64,000 nt of DNA from Oscheius onirici (taxonomy: Eukaryota; Nematoda; Chromadorea; Rhabditida; Rhabditidae). Positions 35,301 through 47,200 of this stretch are shown here, piece after piece. The position numbers were made by a program, and so were the translations under genes. The notes beneath the pieces are model-generated. The model ran no database searches. It was not told where the DNA came from and worked only from the letters and a program-made list of their open reading frames with translations. Position 1 is the stretch's first letter. Every line of letters starts with the position of its first letter. The stretch is from the NCBI GenBank assembly GCA_932521025.1, contig OW051473.1, forward strand, positions 1,798,001-1,862,000, given 5' to 3'.

Positions 35301-36561
35301 TTTCCCCAAGGAACGAATATCACAGAACTGCTCGAATACATCCGAGACGGAGCAAAAACTTACCGACCGAGCATTCAGGACAAAACAAATATCCATCCTG
35401 ATCTTGTTTCTCTTCTCCTTGACTGCTGGAATGAGAATCCAGAAGTGCGACCATCTATTCGACGTGTTCGCCTCAATACAGAGAGTTATCTTAAAGTGTA
35501 AATGTTACGTATTTATGGAGACGACACAAATTTTAGTAAGGGCGGTCTTGTAGACCAAATGATGAGAATGATGGAGCAGTATGCGAATAATCTAGAAAAG
35601 CTGGTAACAGAGAGGACCGGTATGCTTGAAGAAGCCAATGTTCGAGCTGACAAGCTTCTGAGTCAGCTGCTTCCCAAGTGAGTACCTATTTCAGTTTTAT
35701 GAGTGTCAAAAACTGAGTATTGTTAACCCGAATGTTTCGAGGTATGTGGCAAACGAGCTGAAGATGGGACGAGCTGTACCTCCGAAAACGTTTACAGCAG
35801 CGTCAGTCATGTTCAGGTAGGTGTAACTATATTTCACCTGCAATCTTCAAGTGATATCGTTGGCTTTACTACAATCTGCTCTACTTCTACTCCTCTCGAG
35901 GTCGTCAACATGCTGAACGCCATCTACTCCAAGTTTGACGATATTATTACCAGGAATCATGCTTATAAGGTTTGGTTTGTTTGCGGAGGTTTTCAAAGTT
36001 TTAGGTTGAAACAATCGGCGATGCTTACATGATTGTGGCAGGTATACCGGAGGAATGTGGTCATCTGCATCTACAGTACATCTCAAACACGGCATTGGAT
36101 CTGATGAAACTTCTCGTTACCTTCCAAATCCCTCACAAAAAGTCGGACAGACTTAGAATTCGTCTCGGAATTCACGCTGGAACTGTAGCAGCCGGAGTAG
36201 TAGGCCTATCTGCTCCAAGATATTGTCTCTTTGGAGATACGGTCAATATTGCTTCGAGAATGGAATCTACTGGTAAATTTGCAAAGTACTGAGGTGACCA
36301 CCCGCTTTCAGGAAAGCCCGAAATGATCCAGATTAGTGACATAACGAAGCAGAGACTGAACCAGTACTATCCGGAATTCATCGTCTCTATTCGCGGATCG
36401 ATTGAGCTTAAGGTGTTTGCTTGTGTTATGACGTAGTAACTACAATTCAGGGCCTGGGACCAATGACAACTTATTGGCTGGAAGGAAAAAAGGATATACA
36501 ACAACAGGCGCAACAGGAAGAAGAAAATCGTCGACAGACCCTCTCTCATCTTGGATTTTAA
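32362..36561 (+). CDS. gcy: receptor-type guanylyl cyclase (GCY family)
   Basis: This is a single-pass receptor that makes cGMP, typical of nematode sensory or neuronal signalling. From ATG 32362 the order is: a signal peptide ([16 protein letters not shown]), then a ligand-binding ANF-receptor-like ectodomain ([40 protein letters not shown]). A transmembrane helix ([20 protein letters not shown]) follows. The kinase-homology domain ([39 protein letters not shown]) lacks a catalytic HRD motif, as is normal for this class. A dimerisation linker ([17 protein letters not shown]) leads to the cyclase domain. Metal-binding Asp residues are present in [10 protein letters not shown] and ETIGDAYM, and the guanine-specifying Glu ([10 protein letters not shown]) and Cys ([15 protein letters not shown]) are both there. 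About 20 exons join in phase to TAA 36561. It should be an active guanylyl cyclase. The exact orthologue among C. elegans gcy genes is not assigned. Confidence 0.93.
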
Positions 36562-36720
36562 GATGTTTTCCTTACAACTACTTTTTGATCATGACAAGAA
36601 TTTCTAATTTTTGAAACCTATGATCAAACCAAAAACACTTGAACTTAATACTATCTAGTACTGCATTTTAACATAGCAAAACCCAGTGTGTACCGAATGT
36701 GTCTGAAATACAGTAACAGC
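36562..36720. other. convergent 3' ends of gcy and lin-14
   Basis: Short spacer in which the plus-strand gcy 3'UTR and the minus-strand lin-14 3'UTR meet. Confidence 0.4.
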
Positions 36721-36733
36721 TTTAATAATTTTC

Positions 36734-36739
36734 TTTATT
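36734..36739 (-). terminator. candidate polyadenylation signal of lin-14
   Basis: AATAAA on the minus strand about 1.53 kb downstream of the lin-14 stop. It defines a long 3'UTR that contains the lin-4 sites. Confidence 0.5.
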
Positions 36740-37032
36740 AACTGCGCATGATTCACCGAAGTTGAAGCAGTCAAATACATATAAACGGGTATTGTCACTG
36801 GGGTCACTCGAACTGGGCTCATACAATCATCGGTGAAGTAGCTTGAAGTTAACATATAAGCAGGAATACTGTGTATAGTTTTGTATGTACAAAGAAGTAA
36901 AAAAAGGAGAGAGACTAGGTTTGACCATAATCGCAACAGTATTCCCACTTGTGTTGATTAATTGGAAAAAAAAGCATAGAGGATATCATAGCATACATAA
37001 AAGTCTTAAGCCTCGAGCAAATGGTTTTGTGC

Positions 37033-37241
37033 TTCCTGAGAAAATTGGGGTAATATGTTTGTATATTCCTGAGATGAGGGGTTTGGATAGAGGTAGTTGC
37101 ACAATTGGGATCCCTGAGAAAAGAAAAATAGTTCCTGAGTTGGAGAAGTTCCTGAGATAAAAGAGACCAGAGAGAAGGGGGAGACATCGGCGGCGCGATC
37201 CTAAGAAGAATCGACACCAGAACGATGCTCTAGTTCCTGAG
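37033..37241 (-). promoter_or_regulatory. cluster of six lin-4 complementary elements in the lin-14 3'UTR
   Basis: In the mRNA sense (minus strand) six CTCAGG elements occur within 209 bases. CTCAGGAA lies at 37033-37040, 37066-37073, 37132-37139, 37149-37156 and 37234-37241, and CTCAGGGA at 37111-37118. The last gives a full TCTCAGGGA match to the 5' end of lin-4 (UCCCUGAGA). Three sites read CTCAGGAAC, as I recall from C. elegans lin-14. The cluster is on the correct strand, downstream of the LIN-14-like stop codon. Confidence 0.85.
37090..37096 (-). promoter_or_regulatory. let-7-family seed match in the lin-14 3'UTR
   Basis: CTACCTC in the mRNA sense matches positions 2-8 of let-7-family miRNAs. 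It lies between the second and third lin-4 elements. lin-14 of C. elegans is also reported to carry let-7 complementary sites. Confidence 0.6.
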
Positions 37242-38267
37242 GAAGACGTGACACAGAGGCTAACAAAGGTATAAAAAGTAAACACAGCGAGTAACAAACT
37301 ATAGGCTGGGCACTCTTCCGAAAGACTACAAGCGGAAAGTATGAAAACTTTTGAGAAAACAGAGTAACAGTGGGAAGAGGAGGCCCGTGAAGCAAGAATA
37401 TTGTGTAGGAGAGAATGAAGGAGGGTGATATTGGAATATGAGAGCTTAGCTTTAAGCGGACTCGGGCTAGAAGAATGACACTGAGAACCGGGAGCTGGCA
37501 GGCTTCTGGCGGTCACCGAAATGCGGGAGAGAAAAAGTGGAAAAGGCCCCCCTAGGGGGAAATATCCTCATACTGTTCGTCGTTTTCAGAAATTTCCAGC
37601 TTTGGTGTTTTTACGGCTGGCAGGGAGACTCCTGTCAAAACTGACGACCATGTGCTGTTTGATTGGGGATTCAGAACCTGAAAACTACTGTATAGGTTTG
37701 ACTATCGTTTCTTCCAAAACCCTTCTTCAGAACCTCTTTCATTGTTTCTCATCACCACAAGTAAGCAATTCAATCCGTTCCCATTGCACTATTTCTAATT
37801 GGCATCATGACTGAAGTAAGACCTGTTTCCATTTATAGAGGAACGCTGATGATGCACAACGAAAAATTCCTAAAAATCAAGCCAAAGATAGACAATTGGC
37901 ACTTAAGTTTCTAAGAAAAAGCAGAATTTTTGGTAGGCTTTGATAGAGCACAGAGCTCACTAAAATCCAAGGAATGGACTTGTACTGTGGACAAAATTTT
38001 TAAAAAGATTCTCTCACATATTATAGCAACTATCTCTCCTAACCGGAACACTAAATCGAATTTTTAGCTGTGACGTACATCTTTTCTTCACAATTTCAAA
38101 AGTAGAGACAACTGAACTCGATTAGCAGACGTTCTCTTTTTTCCTTTGCTATTCAGTGCAGTCGCATGCTAACCCCTTTAAAGGATGCATAAACCCTGCT
38201 AAGCAAAAAGAGTAGACCACAAGACGACGAGGGTTCCTCTCATTTCCGTTCAGTAATTACTTGCCAC
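37242..38267 (-). other. lin-14 3'UTR, proximal part
   Basis: No coding potential is credible on either strand. The ORFs here are chance frames. By position this is the 5' half of the lin-14 3'UTR. Confidence 0.55.
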
Positions 38268-41200
38268 TCAACGGGAGAGAAATACGCACTCACTACGCTG
38301 TTTTGCCATTAACTGAATAATTTCCCGTCCCTTCAAAAAACTCACATTGGCAAGGGTTGTGATGCTTTGGAAGTTGGTGAACGCTTGGAGCGTATTGAGA
38401 GGGTTGCTGTCGCTTCGCGAGAGACTTTGAAGAGCTTCGGCTGCACTACTGATGTCGCTGCTCAAGATTGGACGATTCTCGGCCATTGTGGCCATGTTGA
38501 GACTTCGAAGCGTGGAAACGAGCTCCGAAGGCGTCTGTTTCGGAGAACCGTCGTCTTTCGTCTTGTTCTTCTTGGCGTGTCGTACACGTCGACATCGAGC
38601 AGCCAACTTCTTGGTAGCTTCTCGGAAAGCATCCCAGAAATCTTCTTCCTTGGCAAACTTGTCGCCCAGGACTTTACGACAGACATCTAAAAGTGAAATT
38701 TTATTAGCTAACAAAATTTTCTCACGTTGAATGTAAATGATTCCCTCTTCCGGCAAGTTTGAGTAGTTGGAATGGTTCAATCCGGCAACCGTCGTCTGTG
38801 CCATGAGCTTTGCTCCAAAAACGCGTCTCTCTGCCAACTTTTTGCAGAGGAGAATCATTGAATCGCGAATGTTGTTTTCTTCGTATTTACGGTTTTGAAC
38901 GACGGTTTGGATGACCTGTTGCTCGGAATTAGGCTTGAAATCTGAAAAATTTGTTTGGTGCAACAGTTTTCAATTCGCGGTTTAGGTTTGCTGGTATTTT
39001 TTTGCTGCTATAAGTTAAAATCAGATTCATAAAGACGTCCAAAGAAATCAAAAGACCGCATCATTATATTTTTCCTCCGTCATTGCTCTCGGTACGTTTA
39101 TTGCCGTATCTATGGCAATCCTATCCCGTATCCATTTGAAACAACGTCAAATGAAAATTAGAAATATATACCTGGGTCTATTCGCATGGCCTGAACCACT
39201 GGAATCTGAATCTTGGATATTCGAGCCTCGCTGAGATCTTGCTGTCTAATTAGCTTGACGTAGTCATCAGATACTGGCTTCTGAACAATTTTATTTTTTC
39301 GGCTCTTCAGTCATCAATTACCCTCTTTTTCTCTGTTGGCATTATCCCAATGCGTTGAACTGAGCCGTTCTGAAATCGGTAGATAAAAACCCGTTCTGGA
39401 GTGGTGATATTGCTGTGCAAACAGGGTGGCCAGGTAAGGAAAAAGAAGACACGCGACAAAGTTTTAAAACTCGTGACGAACCTTCTCGAAGGGATAGTTC
39501 CTGCCTAACTCGGCTTGCTGCAGGAAGTAGCTGGCGGTATCCTGAGCCGTCGAAGTGAAAACCGTCTGCTGTGGCTGTTCGGGCGATGTTACCATAGCCT
39601 GTTAGCAAAAAACTATATGGAAAAAACTGAATTTTACCATGGTCGAAGCAGACGATGTCGATTCACTGCCGTCCATGCCGAGTACGTCGATGTTAGGTGT
39701 CTCGGTTACTGAAAATAAAATGGTTTTAGTAAAACCTTTTCAGTTTGTTTACTCTCTTTTGTTCATGGTGCGGAACTTTCTTCTATCAGCAGTTTCAGGT
39801 AAACTGCTGTATAAAAACTGATAAGTTTTCAGCGTTCGAAGATCTGGTAAATAGTTAAGCCAAGGTTAACAACTAGGAACGAGATTATATTGTTTTCGAC
39901 CATGGAACACCGGAACCAAGGGCGAGAGAGAACCAAAATATTTTTTATTGTGTAAGCGAAAAAATAAATTTATTACTCTCAAGATGAGATGAACGACTTT
40001 TGACTAAAATGGTTTAGCTATCAAAAGATGTCCGATCTGTCTGTATTGGTTTAGGTGTTCGTCCCTCTTTCATGTCCTTTTTCTTTGGCGTTCACCATGC
40101 TCCTATCACCTGTCCGGAAATTCTGCGAAACTGTTCTTTACTGCCTCGGGGAACAAAAATGAAACGTAAGCGTTCTCATCTAATCTCGCCATGTGACCAC
40201 CTTCCCAACTCTCCCGAACACCTTTGCTCTCTAACTGACACGCTGTGAGCCTCTGTCTCTCTCTCCGAAAAAGAACACCAGTTGAGCGATTGCCAGCCTT
40301 TTTTTCAGATAACAGACAACTGACAAGCTTCCATCAGATGGTAATCTGGTTCTCGGTTCCCTACCCAAGGACGGAACGGAGAGACTGAGTAAAAACACAA
40401 AAAGGCTTACCTGCAGTGCTGTCGGTCTTCTGCCCGATGCTGTCCACACTAGAGGGACTGCTCCACTTCATTTCAGGAACGGCTCCTTCGCTCTTTGGAA
40501 CGATTACCGCATTGGTGGGAACGGTGCTTGGGAGAGCCGCACTCGAGGTTGGAGTCTCCGGAACCGGAGCCTGAACAGGCGGGGAAGCGATTCCCATCGA
40601 AATGTTCCACGGCCAATTGATGAAGGGAGCAGTGTTTAAAGTCGTACCTGAAAGATACCACTAGAATCTCTCTAGGGCAATTCTTTGAAAGGTAGTGTCG
40701 GCACTAAATCATAGGTTCTACAACCAATTTAATCAGACCAAACGACCGCGTTTCCAGCGATTTCAATCAGGAGAGCTCCAGTAAGTAAGATTGAGAATGG
40801 ACTACCCGGGGCTGTCTTCACTAGTAAACAATTACGCGTGGGGAAAACCGTTTTTGACCCCTTCAAATTTTAAGTTCCTTATTATGAAAGTAAAAATTTG
40901 AATCAAAACATCATTCTAATTCGCAATCGCGTTGGTACCGGAAACTCACATGACGAAGCTAACGACATGGGACGTAGGGCCACGGGACACTCTGGCTGAA
41001 CAGGTCGCGTCCTGGCCAGTGGCGACTGTGGTATCTGATGCTGTTGCTGCTGTTGCTGCTGTTGTTGCTGTTGAACCAACTGCGTACTACTTGCTTGTGC
41101 TTGTACCAACGCATTTTGACCAGCTGCTAGTGCTTGTAACTGCTGGTGGTAGTGCTGCAGAACCAGACACACCGTCTGTAGAGATTGTTGCACGTTCGCC

Positions 41201-44200
41201 ACGGTTAGCTTCGAATCTTGTACGTCCCTGAAAAGTTAACACATTATTTTAAGTCAACTCATAGCTAGTCTTTTGATTATATCGCAAGGAACAAAATGAT
41301 AATTGGACGAACGCCGAAGCCTTTGATCTAATGTTCGTTCACTAAGCAGGTGATAAAATGATAAAGATAATAATTTTGTCAACAGAAAAAAGTGTGCAAT
41401 GGTCAGAGAGACAGAAAAGGAACGCTTGTCGAGAATAGAGGCTTACGTGAAAGCACTGTTGAAGCTTCGCTTAAGTGCGAGTCGTTTAGTCGAATCAGGG
41501 CCATAATCAGAAGGCACGGGGAGTATGACCCTCGTGGCCTGAGGATGAGCAATATTTGAGGTAGAAGGCTGCTGCATATTCAGATATGAGCGTCTCATTA
41601 GGGACTGACTGGTGAGCCGGCGTGCGTATATGGCTTGGAGATGGGGGCGTGGCTTAGAGTGTTGGATTGAGTTCAACCCTTCTGCTGTGGCTGGCTGAAG
41701 GGGAGGAAGAAGAAGCCAACCAACACCTTATCACTTCCACAAAGTGTATGTGCCGGCTGGCCCTGGCTTGTGCAGTTCTTTTCGAAGAGAGAACGGCGCC
41801 AAGCGCAACGGGCCCCCACGGTGTAAAATGGCCACAGCTCTCTTTTCCATTGGGGTCAAAAGGGCGAGATTCAGGTGACAGACGTGGACCCGCATGTTCC
41901 CATGGATAGAACCCCGCGTGCTTTGAATCTTAGTCCTTTTGAACGGCTGGAGCGCGTGAGTGCCTCGTTTGCACAAAAGGGCAGATGTACTTCTTCTCAT
42001 TTCCCGGCATACGGCCGTCGGCACGCTCACATCCAGATAAGGTACGTGTGTATCGGGGGAGCGAACACTTTTCGTCTAGGCTGGCTGTAATTTCCGGCGG
42101 CAGCATTCTTTCACACCTTTCCAGATAAATAGGCGAGACGTTCCGCGCGCACAGGATTCTCCAAAAAAACGCAAAGGGCGACGAGGTTACCGCCCCTGAA
42201 CCCCTTTTCTTCTCGCAAGCATGCAGCGCGCGACTTTGCGTGATGGATGTTGGCAGCGCTCCGAGACTATAAATTCTGATTGTTGAATGTGTCCGGAAGC
42301 CGCGAGATTTTGTGAAAAAAAAGTTTGACGACATAAAAAAGCAAGCAAAGGCTTAAACTACTATCAGAACTTGAAAGATAGGAGCAGGTAGGGAAGATAG
42401 TGACGAACCATGGAGCCATGAGGGTCTGTTAAAACGAATTTTGAACACTTAAGCTTTGATCGTTTAGAAAGAAAAACTTGGTGTTTTGCAAAAAATCGTA
42501 CAGATCAGTCAGACGGATCTTTTACCCTTCAATGAATATCGGAGTTTTTGCTGAAAACCGCGTTCGTTGCTACGACCACCTAAAGAGAAAAAGAACGTAA
42601 TCCCGTTTGAATAGACTAATATGCACTGCAACCTTCGAAGAGTAATCCGCTTTATCATTTTTTCAACCTTTGACGCGGTACGGACGCAAGTTTTGATCCT
42701 GTTAATAAATGTTCCTCTTCAACCACTGTCTGCCCGTAAAGCTTTCTTGTTCGTCACTTGTGTTCTTTTCGCCGCAGAGCCGAGTAATTTGCTGGTCAAA
42801 AGTTCTGAACAGGTGCTATATGATACTATAAACTGAAAAAACGTGGGGTGAACGCGAGAACACAGCTCCCGGAAATTGGATCAGCTGAATAGGAATGTTA
42901 AACAGGCGCAGGCAATTACTCTCGCTACTATTATGCCTCAAAGAGTTATGGGGCAGGATTGTAACAAGAGACGGAACTATATAAGGGAGCAATAAGATGG
43001 AGACCGCAAGCAGTCCAAGTTATAATTGAGATTCGTACGAAGCGGAGCGGATTGAAGCAGGAAGCAAACAACTTGGCACTCTTTTCTAATGAAATGAGAA
43101 AACCTTAACTTTCTCAGGAGATATATGCGTTCCGCAAACATGTTTCGCCTTCTTGCGGGATTGTCTGGCTTAAAATAAAAACGTTCGAAATTTTAGTGAA
43201 AATGGATAATGATGGAGGTGTGGAGCACCGTCCCAATTCTTAGCTGATTTTCACCAATTTTAGATATCGCTTTGCTACTCGTTTAAAAGAAAGTTATGCA
43301 GGGAGTCTACGATTTAAATTCATAGTCTAGGTTGAAAAGAGGTTCATTGAAACAAAAGTTCGTCGACAAGGATGCCAACTGTCGTGTGAGATTTAACAGA
43401 CGGGAATCAGGCGAGCAAAATATGCCAAATATTTCCACTATTGTTGTTGTCAACGATGATAGTAGAGCTAAGAGTTAAACCGCATGTGACGGTCACTGAA
43501 GCCTCCCAAAACTGTCCTCTGCAAATGGCGCTTTCCGTTTCCCGCCAAAACAGTTGGTCAGTCGTTACTCCATTAATCATGAGCCCAGTGTAAGCAGTTT
43601 TTAGAAAAGCATGCCATCTTCTTTCTCTTCTCTCCCTCTGTCCACCAGAGCGGGATAAAAGTCAACAAACAACACGAGGGGAAGGGAATTCGCTCACTAC
43701 TACCAATAGATTTGTTTTCGTCTAGCGTACGTATAGACTTGTATATGTGTTGCCCTCTTTGAACAGCCTGGGGGATTTCTACACACACTCACTGAGGCAC
43801 ATGACGAGAGCGAGGCCCCCTGGCGCGACGCCAGAAGTTCCCCGCACACAAACACGTGACTATTTTACGCGAATGTCAAGCCAGCTGCCCTATTTACGAA
43901 GTATAGAGTTCTGGGGTTCTCTCGGGGGAGCAAAGAATATAACTTGAGAGGGTGGTCCCTCTAATTCTCGAGGGATTTTTATGTGTACATGTTGTTTCAA
44001 TGGTGGACAGTCCCTCGAGAAAAAATGGAGATGATCCCCTTTCGTGCCAGCCGTCGCGTTCTCATGGTGAGAGACGGGGATCAATGGATTGTTTCGTTCG
44101 AGGACCGGTCCGCTTAGCGGCGATTCAAGAACGCGGTTCGCAGGACCCGTGTGTGTTGGAAAACCGCGAACCGCGTTCGAAAACCTAAATTTAGTATGTG

Positions 44201-47200
44201 CGAACTAGGTGAAAACCGATAACCTTACAAATTTAAAATTTGACATTCGAAATCGTATTTATTTTATAGCCGATTGACGGTTTAGATAGTGACAAGAGGG
44301 CATGGGAGCGTCAAAAACGACCTTCGGGTTAGGGGTTTTGAACACACGGTTTGCCCCCCGAACGACCTCTGCTTGCGCTTTTGTCAGTGTCTCTCGGTCT
44401 CTTTCTCTGTCATTTTGAAACCTGCCTAACGTTCCTGTTATGCCGCTATTAGGTGGGAAGAACAAAAGACTGGAAATGAATCCTTTTTCCAATTGTGGAA
44501 CACTGGGACAAAAATTTAGTGGCGGCAGAGTCAATATTTGCCATAATTTTAGGCAAACATGAGAGTGAGGTGCTCCGAAAATGACAACGTGTGTTTCCCA
44601 GCACCGGAACGCCAGTTTTTGGGCATGTGACATTTTTGTAAAAATGGAAATTGAAACCCTGTCACATGTGGCCAAAAATATTCCAAAATCATTCCGCCGA
44701 CCGGCAGATTAGCATTTTACAGGCTTTTGTAGACCAGTTATGGAAATGGACGATTGCGTGATCGAGGGGAAGTCAGAACAAGTGTGCGGCTGTTTGAGTT
44801 TAATACTTGGGACGAAAGAAATCACTGTGAAAGCACCAGAAGGGCGCAGAAATCTGGAATTTGGACAGGAACCTGTTCCGCCTCAGGGCGAGCCTCTCGA
44901 GACAGCCGTTTCTTTTCGCCGCTCCCGGCAGCATAACACAATGCATACGGATAGCTCTTGAGATTCGGAAAACACTATTTGAGATTTAGCGCCAAAAGAA
45001 TGAAGCGGTGAAGTGGAAATGTTGGTATGGTGATTAAAAGTGTGGTTTCCAGCTACATAGCGTCTAACCTTTTTGAAAAATGTTTTAAAAGTTTCTTTTA
45101 ATCCAAATTTGGATATAAAAATTCGCCACAGAATTATCTAGATTTCAATCTTCGATTCACGAAGGAACGCTATTTCCTCATTCCGCGGAAAATCAAACTA
45201 TTGTCACATGTTTCCCAATTAAGCCCACGCCAAGATTCTAAACGAACTTTTGCCCCTGAACCCGGCTTTTGACGCTATGTCCGTCGTCGGGGGAAAGTCG
45301 CTCTCACTCCCGCCAGAGTGTTCATTAATATAATATGCAGGAAGGCGAACGTGTGTGTGTAGCGCATGACTTTGCCAGACTAACGAGAGCACATGAAAGC
45401 TGACACAAAAAGGCTTTGAAAAAACGGGGGACCAACCTCTTGAGTCGCTTACACTCCATACAGGACACCACGGTGGGCTGCGACTCGCCCTCTGCCGGAG
45501 CCCACATTCCCTCTAATCCATTCGGCTGCTGTTGTATTTGTTGTTGTAACTGTTGAAGATGATTTTGGAGTTGCTAAAATGAGTGATATGTGTGGAAAGA
45601 GAACAATTTTAATCTTTCGACCGCGCTTCACATGGCATAATGGAGACGCTGATTGTGAGGTAAACAAGTCGTGTGGGAGGCATTGTTGCCATAAAGAGCA
45701 CTGGGAAAATACGTACGATTTCTTCTCGAAGAAGCAGAACTAGAGACAATATTGCAATAATGAATTTCACGTAGTAAACAGAGATTTATAGAATAAAATT
45801 ACGCTACGGGGTTAACCGCGTGTTTACTATAGGTTTGTTATGTAACAGACAGAAATACTATAAGTTGATGATGTTGATGGCGTCTGCAACCTGTTCCATC
45901 AGGAGGGAAATGATTTCCACCACAAACAGAGTATTGGAGGGATCATGACCGTTCTATCGACACTCGAATGAGTTTTCGTCTTATCAAACACCGGAAAATT
46001 ATTTTTAAAAAGCAATTGCGGGTATTTCTATGATTTCGAAAGTTTGTTAAAAACAAACATGCAAAAAAGCATTTGGAAATGGGAAAAGGAAATAGGTTGC
46101 AGCTGTTTCTGTTACTCCGTGCAGAAATATTAAAAGTAAATTGTGAGCAACGTATATAAATAGACGCATCCTTATCTTAACAACTATATCGATACACTTA
46201 CGTCTTGCAGGAAACGTTTGGTTGCTTTAACCTGCAGCAACATTTCAACAAATAGTTTGCTTGCTCTAGTTACCGCCAAAAATATTTACGCGAGCTTTCA
46301 GCAGCATTCAGTTAAACAAACACGATCGTTTTATACACAAAAATAGCGTTTTTTAATCTGTCATAAAATAATTGCATTTGCAAAAGAAAGAGATAAACTA
46401 CAAGAAAGCAGAAATTGGAAATCATGTGCGGATATACATGCTAGCGATTAGGGTATAATCATGAGTCAAGTTGAGGTCATGATCACGTGATTAATGTTGG
46501 AGACGCAGGGGTTAAAAGGGAACGACGTTACAAAAACAGACCGCTGCGTGTGTCTGTCGGCTGTACAACATTCTGGTAGAAAATTGGAACTGGTTCCTAT
46601 ACGCTAAAGAGACTCTTTTACTATGTGTGTTGGTCAAAACAACGTTCAGCTAAAAAGATGTATGCAAAAATCTGATAAATTTAGGACAAACGAAGGAGGA
46701 ACGCTAGGTCCCAATTGAAAAGAAGTCATCATCTCGTCCATAAACCTGTTTTTCTTTAGCTCGACGTCTTGTCCCCTGAAGCATTTTCCCGCGCTCACTC
46801 TCTTTCTCGGCGGGCTGCCATCTTTCCGATAAGATAGCCCCCATACGTTGCGTTCTCGCGAGCTAGTATAGCGCTCTTTTACTCAGCGAAATGTATTGGA
46901 ACGCGCTGCCAGCCGCATCCTGCCTCAATCTATACGTCACCCCTGCCGCTTGCTTTAGTGTGGCGAACAGAATAAACGAGCCTAGTCAAAAGACGACTAT
47001 CGCAGCTGGCTCTGGGGGTGCTCTCTGCGGGGTCTAAAGCTAGCTGTGCGTTTGGAAGCTCTTGGGAGTCAGGAACTGGGCTCCATTTTAACTAGAGCGC
47101 TATTGGTTCAGATTTTTGGAGCAGCGCAACAACAAAGCCTCGAGAGATTAGCATGGGGACTGGCAGGAGAAATGGATACCTATAGCTCCTTGGGGTCATG

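Noticed and set aside
36986-37516. 176-codon minus ORF in the lin-14 3'UTR
   Set aside because: It lies downstream of the lin-14 stop, is low-complexity Ser/Leu-rich and covers the lin-4 site cluster. UTR status explains it better.
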